From assembly GCF_963677575.1 (NCBI RefSeq), contig NZ_OY782038.1, forward strand, positions 5,167,001 through 5,231,000: a DNA stretch of 64,000 nt, written 5' to 3'. Under the pieces are notes generated by a model. It was given only the letters and a program-made list of their open reading frames with translations, had not been told where the DNA came from and did not search any database. Positions 43,504-52,612 of this stretch are shown here, in pieces; the stretch's first letter is position 1; the number at the start of each line of letters is the position of its first letter. The stretch comes from an uncultured Draconibacterium sp. GTDB lineage: Bacteria; Bacteroidota; Bacteroidia; Bacteroidales; Prolixibacteraceae. The position numbers and the translations under genes are program-made.

Positions 43504-44355
43504 CTATTCATATATTTTGAATTTCTTTTTTCTCACACCTTCTGTGTAAATATTTTCCTCAATTTCTTTTAAGAACTTGATCTTACGCTGATTCAGGATT
43601 AGATTCTTTATATTTTCCCGAACAAATTCAATCGGAGCCAGGTCGTTACTTAGCTTATAATCATGAATGCTGACAATATAGTAATAATTTGAATCATTCA
43701 TTTCATATAACTTGTTCCGCGTAAGAAAGGTCTCGGGGTCTTCCACTTGTTGTGGAAAGTTCTTTTCCAGCATCTGGAAGCTGATCCATTCGTCGGCCGA
43801 TATGTTCACTTTCTTGGCGTATTGTCCGCAATAATCGCGAAGTTCATCAATTCCTTCGGGCGAAGTGTCGGCAATCAACGATTTTACCAGTTCTGGATCA
43901 GCCAAATCACCCGGTATCATTACAAACGTTGCTTTTACGATGCTGTTATTCAGGTTGAAATTTGCCGGATTGCTGTTGTAAAAATCTTCAATCTGCTGGT
44001 CGGTAACAACCGTATCCATGCGTTGCTTTATCAACTCATTTTTGTATTTGTAAATAATCAGCGAATTGCGATATTCTTCTAACTCTTTACGAAGATCTTT
44101 TTGCTCGGCGCTTAGGTTTTCATCGGCTTTTTGAATCAACAGTTCCTGCTTAACCCATTTGTCGATGTAATTGTTGCTCATCGAAATACTGTCTTCCATG
44201 CTGATTCCTTTGGGCAGAATTTCGTCTACTTTCGTTCGGTAAAGCACTTTTTCTCCAACGCTGGCAACCGGTTCGTCGCTAATGTCCGACGAACATCCGG
44301 CAACGGCAATTGCCAGTGCAACGATAAATCCATATGTGATTTTTCGTTTAAACAC
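43504..44355 (-). CDS. PpiC/SurA-like lipoprotein without clear parvulin domain
   Basis: A 283-residue lipoprotein (lipobox AVAGC, Cys20). Its helical N-terminus (VASVGEKVLYRTKVDEILP, IDKWVKQELLIQKADENL) resembles the SurA chaperone domain, while the parvulin landmarks (GGxxG, GYHIIK) are missing. It overlaps the upstream PpiC gene by 8 bases and precedes the SurA-like gene by 22. It may be a membrane-anchored chaperone partner of its neighbours. Relation by helical pattern and context. Confidence 0.78.
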   Translation of the reverse strand: MFKRKITYGFIVALAIAVAGCSSDISDEPVASVGEKVLYRTKVDEILPKGISMEDSISMSNNYIDKWVKQELLIQKADENLSAEQKDLRKELEEYRNSLIIYKYKNELIKQRMDTVVTDQQIEDFYNSNPANFNLNNSIVKATFVMIPGDLADPELVKSLIADTSPEGIDELRDYCGQYAKKVNISADEWISFQMLEKNFPQQVEDPETFLTRNKLYEMNDSNYYYIVSIHDYKLSNDLAPIEFVRENIKNLILNQRKIKFLKEIEENIYTEGVRKKKFKIYE

Positions 44356-46246
44356 CCTCGATGGAATTTAGCAGTTTTTTGTTCACTTTAAGCTTGTACT
44401 TACGGCGCAGTTCCTTTATCCATTGTTCTTCCAGGTAGTCCTGGTAATCCGAAATGAACAGGCCACGCGCTTCATCTAGTGTTTTAGGCTCCGGTTCGAT
44501 TTTGTTGCCACGAACAAAAGTAGTAGCACTGTCAAAATCTTCTGGATCTTTTCCGTTCCAAACGTAATAATCTACTATCGGATTCTGGGCTTCTTCCCAG
44601 GCTCCGGTTTCAATAGAAATCAGTTCTTCTCCATCGGCATTGATGTGTACGAGTACTTCATCTGCATTCAGCCCGGCTCCAAACAGGTTCTCAGCCTCCT
44701 CACGAACCGAAACATCTTTGCAGGTAATTATATGACCTTTAAAACGGTCGCCCCACATATGTTTTTTCTTGTCTTTTTGGTAGAAGTCCTCAAGCCCGGC
44801 GGTGTCTTTAGCTGCATAGTTCCATATTTTTTCCTGCGAAATATTGAACAGTAAAATACCATCGTGGTATTCGTTCATCAGGTAGCGGAACTGCGGGTAT
44901 TTCTCTTCTAGTTTTGAGTCTTCAAGATTGGTGATTTCATCCGTCACCCAATCATCGTAAACCGAACGGTAGGAGCCTACTTTAATATTTTTTCGTGCGA
45001 TAAACGCTGTCAGTTCTTCTGCACCGAAGCTTTTATTATCGATAATGAAGAAAGTATCCTCCGGTAAAGCAGAATTGCCGGCAATATTAAGTTCAGCTAA
45101 TTTTGCTTTGGCAGCTTCGTTTTCCGTGAAATTATATTCCTTTTTCAGTTTTTCAACAAATACTTTTTTCCCCGATGCCAGGCGTGTTGCATCTTTTTTT
45201 ATCTGACTCTCAATCGATGCACGTGCTTCTTCAAAAGGAGGAACCGGGCGTGCACTTAGTCGTTTGATGATATGGTAGCCAAAAGGCGTTTCAACAGGTT
45301 TCGAAATATCGCCATCGTTTTTTAATGCAAATGCCGGATCGGAAAATTCCTTTACAATCCTGCCAGCCGAAAACCAGGGCATTTCTCCGCCGCGAACGGC
45401 AGAGCGTCGGTCTTGCGATTCATTTTTAGCCATTTCAGCAAAATCAGCTCCGTTGAGCAACAATTGGTAAATGGAGTCGATAGCCGTTTTAGCTTTTGCC
45501 TTTTCCTCGGGAGTGGCATTTCTTCCCACGTTTTTCATAATGTGTGCAACCTGCAATTCTCCTTTGTTGGGGCGCGTATCGTGCACCTTAATCAGGTGGT
45601 AACCAAAATCGGTGCGCACCGGATCGGAAACTTCTCCAACTGGCGTATTAAATGCAGCATCTTCGAAAGGTGCCACCATGGTAAAAGCCGAAAAATAGTT
45701 GAGGTGGCCTTTATTGGTTTGTGCCGAAGGATCTTCCGAGTATTCCACTGCGGCATCTTCAAAAGGTTTCCCGGCAATTATCTCGTTGCGAATGTTCGTT
45801 ATTTTATCGAGTACCTGCTGTTCTTGTTTTGCCGACGCATTTTCATCAACACGCAACAAAATATGACTGGCGTCAACCTCCAGTTTCATACGACGGTAAA
45901 GTTCCTCAACCTGGTGTTCGTTAAATTCAATATCGGTAAGATAAGGTGCTGCAATTTCTTTTCGGTAGCCAGCCAGTTCATTAATAAATGTCTGGCTGGT
46001 GTCCATTTTTAAATTTTCAGCTTCAGTAACTTTCAGCTTAAAATTAATGAACAGGTCGAGATATTCTTTGGGTGTTTTTCTATCGGCATCGGAATACAGG
46101 TTGTTATTATTTTTGTTGTAAATGTATTCGAATTCATCTTTAGTAACCTCGTGGTGTTCAATTGTTAACAACACCTCAGAAGGTTGTGCCACAGCCTGTA
46201 AAGTAATGATAACAAAAAGAACCAACGAAAAGAGAATTCTGTTCAT
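44348..46246 (-). CDS. Periplasmic PpiC-type peptidyl-prolyl isomerase with tandem parvulin domains
   Basis: A 632-residue exported protein (signal peptide ending LQAVAQ). Two parvulin domains can be read in sequence: about 95-205 (ASHILLRVDENAS, EDPSAQTNKGHLNYF, FGYHLIKVHDTRPN) and about 205-310 (VAHIMKNVG, ESQDRRSAVRGGEMPWF, FGYHIIKRLSARP), then an extended C-terminal helical region. First of three PPIase-type genes after guaB (87-base gap). It likely assists folding of exported or outer-membrane proteins. The start at 46246 gives the correct signal peptide. Confidence 0.9.
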   Translation of the reverse strand: MNRILFSLVLFVIITLQAVAQPSEVLLTIEHHEVTKDEFEYIYNKNNNNLYSDADRKTPKEYLDLFINFKLKVTEAENLKMDTSQTFINELAGYRKEIAAPYLTDIEFNEHQVEELYRRMKLEVDASHILLRVDENASAKQEQQVLDKITNIRNEIIAGKPFEDAAVEYSEDPSAQTNKGHLNYFSAFTMVAPFEDAAFNTPVGEVSDPVRTDFGYHLIKVHDTRPNKGELQVAHIMKNVGRNATPEEKAKAKTAIDSIYQLLLNGADFAEMAKNESQDRRSAVRGGEMPWFSAGRIVKEFSDPAFALKNDGDISKPVETPFGYHIIKRLSARPVPPFEEARASIESQIKKDATRLASGKKVFVEKLKKEYNFTENEAAKAKLAELNIAGNSALPEDTFFIIDNKSFGAEELTAFIARKNIKVGSYRSVYDDWVTDEITNLEDSKLEEKYPQFRYLMNEYHDGILLFNISQEKIWNYAAKDTAGLEDFYQKDKKKHMWGDRFKGHIITCKDVSVREEAENLFGAGLNADEVLVHINADGEELISIETGAWEEAQNPIVDYYVWNGKDPEDFDSATTFVRGNKIEPEPKTLDEARGLFISDYQDYLEEQWIKELRRKYKLKVNKKLLNSIEGV

Positions 46247-46333
46247 TTTACACCATCGGTTTAATATGTGAACAACTCTGTTTTGAGCAAATTGCGATTG
46301 TTTTACACCCATTAGGGTAAAAGCAGTCCGCGC

Positions 46334-47809
46334 TTACTGGCGGCTGCTGTAGTTCGGTGCTTCACGTGTAATGCTTACATCGTGCGGATGGCTTTCCTGA
46401 ACACCCGCATTTGAAATTCGGGTGAATTTAGCCTGTTGCAGCGCTTTAATATTTTGTGCTCCACAATATCCCATTCCGGCACGTATACCACCAAGTAGTT
46501 GATAAAGCACTTCGTATAAAGATCCTTTGAATGGAACACGTGCAGCGATTCCTTCAGGAACCAGTTTCTTAATATCTTCTTCCATATCCTGGAAATAGCG
46601 GTCTTTCGAACCTTTTTGCATGGCTTCAACCGATCCCATTCCGCGGTAAGCTTTAAACTTCCTTCCCTGGTAAAGAATGGTTTCACCAGGTGATTCCTCA
46701 ACTCCGGCAAATAACCCACCTGCCATCATCGAATCGGCACCTGCAGCCAAACCTTTTACAATGTCGCCCGAGTAACGGAGACCACCATCGCCAATTACCG
46801 GAACTCCCGAGTCTTTAATGGCTTTTGATACATTATAAATAGCTGAAAGTTGTGGAACACCTACACCTGCAATAACACGGGTGGTACAGATTGAACCAGG
46901 ACCAATTCCAACTTTAACAGCATCGGCACCTGCGCTAACCAGCAATTGTGCAGCTTCAGCGGTGGCAATGTTTCCGGCAACCACATCTTTTTCTGGATAT
47001 TTTGCCTTTACACGTTTTAGCATTTCCACCACGCCTAAAGTATGTCCGTGAGCTGTGTCAATTACCAATGCGTCAACCTGTGCTTTTACCAATGCATCAA
47101 CACGCTCCATCGTGTCGCCGGCAATTCCAATACCTGCAGCTACGCGTAAACGACCTTTTTCGTCTTTGCAGGCCAGTGGTTTATCTTTTGCTTTGGTAAT
47201 GTCTTTATAGGTAACCAGTCCGATAAGTTTGTTATCCTTATCAACCACCGGTAGTTTTTCAATTTTATGCCGCTGAAGAATCTCCGCTGCTTTATGAAGG
47301 TCGGTAGATTCAGTAGTCGAAACCAGGTTTTCGCTGGTCATAACTTCTGAAATTGGGCGGCGCATATTTAGCTCGAAACGTAGGTCGCGGTTGGTAACAA
47401 TACCTACCAGGTGTCCGTGTCCGTCAACAACAGGAATACCACCAATTTTAAACTGAGCCATAATATCCAGTGCATCCTTCACTTTTTTCTCAGGAGTAAT
47501 GGTGATCGGATCGTAGATCATACCATTTTCGGCACGTTTTACAGTTGTTACCTGGTGCGCCTGCTCTTCAATACTCATATTCTTGTGAATTACACCGATA
47601 CCACCTTCGCGGGCAATGGCAATGGCCATTTTGCTTTCGGTAACCGTATCCATTGCTGCCGATAAGATTGGCGTGTTAATTACAATATTTTTGGTGAATT
47701 TGGAAGATAGATCAACTTCGCGTGGTAATAATTCTGAATATGAGGGGATTAAGAGAACATCATCGAAGGTTAAACCTTCAAACTGTATTTTGTCTTCTAG
47801 AAACGACAT
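46334..47809 (-). CDS. guaB: IMP dehydrogenase
   Basis: A 491-residue NAD-dependent enzyme converting IMP to XMP in guanine nucleotide synthesis. Catalytic Cys308 lies in GIGPGSICTTR; the flap motif AYRGMGSVEAM and substrate loop GDGGLRYSGDIVKGLAAGA follow. Two CBS domains (about 95-210) are inserted in the barrel, as in most bacteria. Divergent from recQ across a 136-base gap with recognisable promoter motifs. It heads the unit leading into the PPIase, moxR and OstA genes. Confidence 0.96.
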   Translation of the reverse strand: MSFLEDKIQFEGLTFDDVLLIPSYSELLPREVDLSSKFTKNIVINTPILSAAMDTVTESKMAIAIAREGGIGVIHKNMSIEEQAHQVTTVKRAENGMIYDPITITPEKKVKDALDIMAQFKIGGIPVVDGHGHLVGIVTNRDLRFELNMRRPISEVMTSENLVSTTESTDLHKAAEILQRHKIEKLPVVDKDNKLIGLVTYKDITKAKDKPLACKDEKGRLRVAAGIGIAGDTMERVDALVKAQVDALVIDTAHGHTLGVVEMLKRVKAKYPEKDVVAGNIATAEAAQLLVSAGADAVKVGIGPGSICTTRVIAGVGVPQLSAIYNVSKAIKDSGVPVIGDGGLRYSGDIVKGLAAGADSMMAGGLFAGVEESPGETILYQGRKFKAYRGMGSVEAMQKGSKDRYFQDMEEDIKKLVPEGIAARVPFKGSLYEVLYQLLGGIRAGMGYCGAQNIKALQQAKFTRISNAGVQESHPHDVSITREAPNYSSRQ

Positions 47810-47840
47810 GCCTAACTATTTTAATGTTTTTATTAAAGCG

Positions 47841-47848
47841 CAAAACTA
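47841..47848 (-). promoter_or_regulatory. Candidate -7 promoter element for guaB
   Basis: On the minus strand TAGTTTTG fits TAnnTTTG, 31 bases before the guaB start. The -33 box is weak. Back-to-back with the recQ promoter. Confidence 0.45.
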
Positions 47849-47890
47849 CAAAAAAATAGTGGACCAGAACTGATTTATTTCGGCTGTAGC

Positions 47891-47898
47891 TACTTTTG
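47891..47898 (+). promoter_or_regulatory. Candidate -7 promoter element for recQ
   Basis: TACTTTTG matches TAnnTTTG, 48 bases before the recQ ATG. No clear -33 TTTG partner. Confidence 0.45.
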
Positions 47899-47945
47899 AA
47901 GAATAAAAATTGTTAAAGGTTAAAATGATTTCTTAATTTGTATTA

Positions 47946-49844
47946 ATGGAAGACTTCAGGCAGATACTTACCCGCTATTGGGGCTACCCCGAATTCCGGC
48001 CGCTACAGCTCGAAATAATTGAGTCTGTTGCAGCGGGTAATGATACGCTTGGATTAATGCCAACGGGAGGTGGAAAATCAATAACTTTCCAGATTTATTC
48101 GCTGGCGCACGAAGGCATTTGTGTGGTGGTAACTCCGCTGATCGCTTTAATGAAAGACCAGGTGGAAAACCTGAACAGGAAAGGGATTAAAGCACTGGCT
48201 GTGCACAGCGGTATGTCGGCTCGCGAGATAAAACTTACGCTCGATAACGCAGTGTGGGGCAATTACAAGTTTTTATATGTATCGCCCGAACGTTTGAATT
48301 CAGAGCGTTTTGTGGAGCGTCTGGAGCAAATGAACGTCAACCTGTTAACGGTTGATGAGGCACACTGTATTTCGCAGTGGGGCTATGATTTTCGGCCAAG
48401 TTATTTAAGCATTATTAAGGTGCGGGAACTGCTGCCCAAAGTAAAAATACTGGCCTTAACAGCAACTGCAACTCCTAAGGTGGCCGACGATATTCAGGAC
48501 AAGCTTGGTTTCAAAGAGAAGAATTTGTTAAAAATGTCTTTTCATCGCGAAAACCTGAGTTACCTGGTACGTCATGTGGAAAATAAAACCGGTTACCTCC
48601 TCGATACACTGAAAAAAAGTAAAGGCTCGGGAGTGGTGTATGTGCGTAGCCGTAAAGCCACGCGCGAAATTGCCGATGAACTAAAACAAAATGGAGTTTC
48701 GGCCGATTATTACCATGCCGGTTTAGGAAATATTGTGCGTAGTTCGCGGCAAGACGACTGGCTGACCGGAAAAACGCGTGTGATTGTTGCTACCAATGCT
48801 TTTGGAATGGGAATTGATAAAGCCAACGTCCGCTTTGTGATTCACATGGATTCGCCTGATTCGCTGGAGGCCTATTACCAGGAAGCGGGTAGGGCAGGCC
48901 GCGATGGGAAAAAATCGGCAGCCGTATTATTATATAACAATGTCGATACAACGAAGCTGAAAAAACATATTTCAACATCGTTTCCTGATACCGATAATAT
49001 AAAACGCATTTACGACTCGCTGTGTAACTATTTTCAAATTGCTGTTGGTTATGGAAAAGGGCAGGTGCGCGAATTTAGTTTGCAGGGATTTGCACAGGCC
49101 TACAAATTTCAGCAGGCGATGGTTTACAATAGCCTGAAGATTTTGCAACGCCAGGAATACCTTGAGTTTACCGAACAGGTGGACAGCCCTTCGAGAGTAT
49201 ACTTTACCGTTTCGCGCGATGAGTTGTACAAATTTCAGGTGGCTAATGCAAAACTCGACGACTTTATAAAACTTTTGTTGCGTTCGTATACGGGCCTGTT
49301 TACCGGTTATGTGTCGGTTGACGAAGAGTTGCTTTCGAAACGCTCGGGGCTTAATCGCGAGCAGGTGTACAATTATCTGAAACACTTACGCCAGTCGAAA
49401 GTGATCGACTATGTGCCAAAAAGTCAAACGCCTTTTATATACTTCACCAAAGAACGAGTACATATCGATCGCTTAAAAATATCGAAAGAAAACTACGATC
49501 TGCGGAAAAAGGATTACACTGAAAAGATTGAATCGGTAATTCATTATGCTACCGATTCAGCTACCTGTCGCAGCCAGATTTTACTTCAATATTTTGGCGA
49601 AACTGATGCAGCACCTTGCGGCACTTGCGATATTTGTAAAGCCAAACAGGCATTTGCTCTTAGCGATTATGAATTTGACACGGTTAGCAAACGTGTAAAA
49701 GATTTGCTTACAGATCCCTGTACGTATGAAAACCTCTTGCTTAAACTGAAGGGCGACCAACAAAAAATGCGCGAAATAGTAAAGTGGCTACTCGATAACA
49801 AAAAAATAATCTACCGCGTTGATGGACTATTGGAATGGCAGTAA
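47946..49844 (+). CDS. recQ: ATP-dependent DNA helicase RecQ
   Basis: A 632-residue superfamily 2 helicase. Motif I TGGGKS (Lys44), motif II DEAH (VDEAHCISQWGYDFRPSYL, also the RecQ aromatic loop), motif III ALTATAT, motif VI QEAGRAGRDG. The RecQ-C region keeps the zinc-type cysteines near CRSQILL...APCGTCDICK. The usual HRDC domain is not evident; the protein ends soon after a winged-helix-like stretch, as in several Bacteroidota RecQs. It unwinds branched DNA in recombination and repair. Confidence 0.95.
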   Translation: MEDFRQILTRYWGYPEFRPLQLEIIESVAAGNDTLGLMPTGGGKSITFQIYSLAHEGICVVVTPLIALMKDQVENLNRKGIKALAVHSGMSAREIKLTLDNAVWGNYKFLYVSPERLNSERFVERLEQMNVNLLTVDEAHCISQWGYDFRPSYLSIIKVRELLPKVKILALTATATPKVADDIQDKLGFKEKNLLKMSFHRENLSYLVRHVENKTGYLLDTLKKSKGSGVVYVRSRKATREIADELKQNGVSADYYHAGLGNIVRSSRQDDWLTGKTRVIVATNAFGMGIDKANVRFVIHMDSPDSLEAYYQEAGRAGRDGKKSAAVLLYNNVDTTKLKKHISTSFPDTDNIKRIYDSLCNYFQIAVGYGKGQVREFSLQGFAQAYKFQQAMVYNSLKILQRQEYLEFTEQVDSPSRVYFTVSRDELYKFQVANAKLDDFIKLLLRSYTGLFTGYVSVDEELLSKRSGLNREQVYNYLKHLRQSKVIDYVPKSQTPFIYFTKERVHIDRLKISKENYDLRKKDYTEKIESVIHYATDSATCRSQILLQYFGETDAAPCGTCDICKAKQAFALSDYEFDTVSKRVKDLLTDPCTYENLLLKLKGDQQKMREIVKWLLDNKKIIYRVDGLLEWQ

Positions 49845-50104
49845 CTGAAATCTCAAGGCAATAGTAAAAAGTGAAAAAGCAAAAGTTGAGAGCAGCTGTG
49901 CTGATCGAAATTCCGACCGATAGCGTCGGGAGGAAAAGTTGCAGTATTCAGTCTCAGTTCTCAGTCCGTAGTTTTACAGTTTAATAATTTTTCAATTTTA
50001 TAATCTTTCCCAAAAGAGCTCAGTTCCCAACAGCAGTCTGCGGCCAACTTCAGTCTTCAATCTTCCGACTTCTATCATTATACTCCTGTCTTAAAAATCT
50101 TTAC
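49845..50104. other. Drifting near-repetitive spacer
   Basis: Sequence between recQ and DUF5063 made of decayed word repeats (AAAAAGTGAAAAAGCAAAAG, CAGTCTCAGTTCTCAGTCC, CAGTCTTCAATCTTCC) plus a CCGACCGATAGCGTCGGGA hairpin-like piece near 49917-49933. No gene, no terminator of good quality. Confidence 0.5.
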
Positions 50105-50112
50105 TACTTTTG
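50105..50112 (+). promoter_or_regulatory. Candidate -7 promoter element for the DUF5063-exonuclease-methyltransferase unit
   Basis: TACTTTTG matches TAnnTTTG, 36 bases before the ATG at 50148. Confidence 0.45.
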
Positions 50113-50147
50113 CAGCAGTTTAATTATTGGGGAAATTAGGTGTGAGT

Positions 50148-50753
50148 ATGGATCAGATCGTATATTCAAAAAATGTAGTTGAATTTGTAACAGTGGCTAA
50201 TGAGTACTGTTCTACCATCGAGAATGTGTCGCATCTCACTGCAGAAGAAAACCTTGCAAAGTTGCAAAAGTTGCTGCCATTACTTTATTTGAAGACTTCA
50301 GTTGTTGAGAAGATCGAAATGGTGATGGATGAGGAATTGGAGAAATTTGTAAGTGAGCTCGACTACAATATGCTGCATCAGAAATGGTTGCAACTGTTGG
50401 GCGAGAACGATGGTTTTTACGAGGTATTCGATCCCAATATTCAGTTTGGAGAAGAAACTGTACGTGCAAGTGTTTCCGAAAATCTGATGGATATTTACCA
50501 GGATATGAAAGATTGTATTACGAATTACAGCATTGGTAACGAAGAAGTAATGAACGATGCAATTTCGGAGTGTATTTATCATTTCGAGGAGTTCTGGGGA
50601 CAACAGTTGGTAAATGTTATGCGTGCCGTGCACATGCTGGTGTACAGTGGCGCCGATTTTTCAACTGAAAGTAGTAATGAAGAAGTGGTTCCCGGGAAAG
50701 GAAATCCCGAGTGGCTGGATAAATTCTGGGGAACCGATCAAGAAGAGGAATAA
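50148..50753 (+). CDS. DUF5063 domain protein
   Basis: A 201-residue acidic, mostly helical cytoplasmic protein of the DUF5063 type (EENLAKLQKLLPLLYLKTSVV and ETVRASVSENLMDIYQDMKD). No catalytic motif is visible and I know no function. The stop codon abuts the ATG of the 3'-5' exonuclease gene, so they are translated as a unit. MDQIVYSKNV at 50148 is the more likely start than 50127. Confidence 0.82.
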   Translation: MDQIVYSKNVVEFVTVANEYCSTIENVSHLTAEENLAKLQKLLPLLYLKTSVVEKIEMVMDEELEKFVSELDYNMLHQKWLQLLGENDGFYEVFDPNIQFGEETVRASVSENLMDIYQDMKDCITNYSIGNEEVMNDAISECIYHFEEFWGQQLVNVMRAVHMLVYSGADFSTESSNEEVVPGKGNPEWLDKFWGTDQEEE

Positions 50754-51326
50754 ATGTTTAAAGAAAAAATATCAAACGAAGAATTGACGGGGCTACCTTT
50801 AAAACGATTTGAAGGCCAGATCGTTTTAGTCGATTCATTACAAAAGGTAAAACAGGCCATGGAAGAGCTCAACGGAGCAAGTATAATTGGCTTTGATACC
50901 GAAACAAAACCTTCGTTTAAAAAAGGCGTGGTAAACAAAGTGGCTTTGCTGCAATTGTCTACCAAAAACATGGCTTTTTTATTTCGGATTAACCGCATTG
51001 GTTTGCCGCGCGAAATTGTTGAATTATTGGCCAACGAAAACGTGATAAAACCAGGCGTTGCCATCCGCGACGATATTAAAGGACTACAGGAATTTGTACC
51101 TTTTAAACCGGGTGGTTTTGTAGAGTTGCAGGACGAGGCAAAAGAAATGGGTATTCAGAATTTCAGCCTGAAAAAACTGACTGCTATTGCTTGTGGTTTC
51201 CGCATCTCAAAAGGACAGCAGCTTACGAACTGGGAAGCCAGCGAATTAACAGAAGCACAACAATATTACGCAGCTACCGATGCGTGGGCTGCACTGGAAA
51301 TTTTCGAGAACTTTTCAAAAAATTAG
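50754..51326 (+). CDS. 3'-5' exonuclease domain protein (DEDD, RNase D/WRN-like)
   Basis: A 190-residue stand-alone exonuclease domain. Exo I: IIGFDTETKP (Asp and Glu); Exo II: RDDIKGL; Exo III: YAATDAWAALEIF with Asp and preceding Tyr, the DEDDy arrangement. Lacks HRDC. It may trim RNA or DNA 3' ends. Located immediately after DUF5063 and 2 bases before an rRNA methyltransferase gene, suggesting a role in RNA processing, though the recQ gene upstream also permits DNA work. Confidence 0.9.
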   Translation: MFKEKISNEELTGLPLKRFEGQIVLVDSLQKVKQAMEELNGASIIGFDTETKPSFKKGVVNKVALLQLSTKNMAFLFRINRIGLPREIVELLANENVIKPGVAIRDDIKGLQEFVPFKPGGFVELQDEAKEMGIQNFSLKKLTAIACGFRISKGQQLTNWEASELTEAQQYYAATDAWAALEIFENFSKN

Positions 51327-51328
51327 AG

Positions 51329-52519
51329 ATGGCAAAAGAGTTTGTCAAAGTTGTATTAAAGTCGGGTAAAGACCAGTCATTACTGCGTTTTCACCCGTGG
51401 GTATTCTCCGGGGCCATTAAAAAAATGTACGGTACACCTGCCGAGGGCGACCTGGTAAAAGTGTATTCGAATAAAGACCAGTTTTTGGGAATTGGACACT
51501 ATCAGGTGGGATCGATTGCCATTCGTATTGTGTCGTTCGAGGAAATTGAACCGGATTACGATTTCTGGAAAAGCAAAATAGAAAGTGCGTGGAACCTGCG
51601 AAAAATGACGGGTTTTGATAATAATATTGAGACCAATGTTTTTCGTTTGATTCATGCCGAGGGTGACGGAATGCCGGGATTGATCGTTGATTTTTACAAC
51701 GGAACAGCGGTGATGCAGATGCATTCTATCGGAATGTATCTTATTCGCGAAGAGCTGGTGAAAGCCCTGCAGGAAGTGATGGGTGACAAGCTGAAAGCCA
51801 TTTACAACAAAAGCGAAAAAACACTGCCGTTTAAAGCCGATGTAAAATCGGAAGATGGTTACTTACTTGGCTCAGAATCGGAAACTGAAGTGCAGGAATA
51901 CGGTTTACGTTTTAAAGTTGATTGGGAAAAAGGGCAAAAGACCGGTTTCTTTGTCGACCAGCGCGAAAACCGCAAACTGGTGCAAGACTATTCAAAGGGC
52001 CGCGATGTGCTGAACATGTTCTGTTACACTGGTGGATTTTCGTTTTATGCCATGCAGGGAGACGCAAAATCTGTACACTCGGTTGATGCCTCGGCAAAAG
52101 CGATCGACCTTACTGATGAGAATGTGGAGCTGAACTTTCCGGGAGACAAACGCCATAAATCAACAGTGATCGATGGTTTTGAATACCTGAAAGAAATTCA
52201 GGATAAATATGATCTGATAATCCTTGATCCGCCGGCATTTGCAAAACACCGCAAAACCTTGCCACAAGCACTAAAAGGTTACAAACGAATTAATACCCGC
52301 GCTTTCGAACAGATTCGTAAAGGCGGAATTCTGTTCACCTTCTCCTGCTCACAGGTAGTGTCAAAAGAGAAATTCAGAGAAGCTGTTTTTTCGGCAGCAG
52401 CCATTGCCGGACGAAACGTTCGTATCCTACATCAGATGAGCCAGCCGGTAGATCATCCGGTAAATATTTATCACCCCGAAAGTGAATATCTGAAGGGACT
52501 GGTTTTGTATGTTGAATAG
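51329..52519 (+). CDS. RlmI-like class I rRNA (cytosine-C5) methyltransferase
   Basis: A 396-residue SAM-dependent enzyme. An N-terminal PUA domain (about 1-80: LKSGKDQSLLRFHPWVFSGAIK) precedes a Rossmann methyltransferase with SAM loop DVLNMFCYTGGFSFYAM, an acidic loop SVDASAKAIDL, the target motif LDPPAF and SCSQVVS, which supplies the catalytic Cys. RlmI methylates C1962 of 23S rRNA in E. coli. It is the last gene of the unit starting at 50148. Confidence 0.92.
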   Translation: MAKEFVKVVLKSGKDQSLLRFHPWVFSGAIKKMYGTPAEGDLVKVYSNKDQFLGIGHYQVGSIAIRIVSFEEIEPDYDFWKSKIESAWNLRKMTGFDNNIETNVFRLIHAEGDGMPGLIVDFYNGTAVMQMHSIGMYLIREELVKALQEVMGDKLKAIYNKSEKTLPFKADVKSEDGYLLGSESETEVQEYGLRFKVDWEKGQKTGFFVDQRENRKLVQDYSKGRDVLNMFCYTGGFSFYAMQGDAKSVHSVDASAKAIDLTDENVELNFPGDKRHKSTVIDGFEYLKEIQDKYDLIILDPPAFAKHRKTLPQALKGYKRINTRAFEQIRKGGILFTFSCSQVVSKEKFREAVFSAAAIAGRNVRILHQMSQPVDHPVNIYHPESEYLKGLVLYVE

Positions 52520-52612
52520 GAACGAGTAAGGCAAAAGTAAAAAGTAAAAAGGCAAAAGGATTGTATAGTGAATGAGTTATTGAGATAGAACTTTGTGTTA
52601 AAATATAATTAC

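Noticed and set aside
45413..46012. 199-codon plus-strand frame opposite the tandem parvulin gene
   Set aside because: Shadow frame; the opposite strand has a signal peptide and two recognisable parvulin domains.
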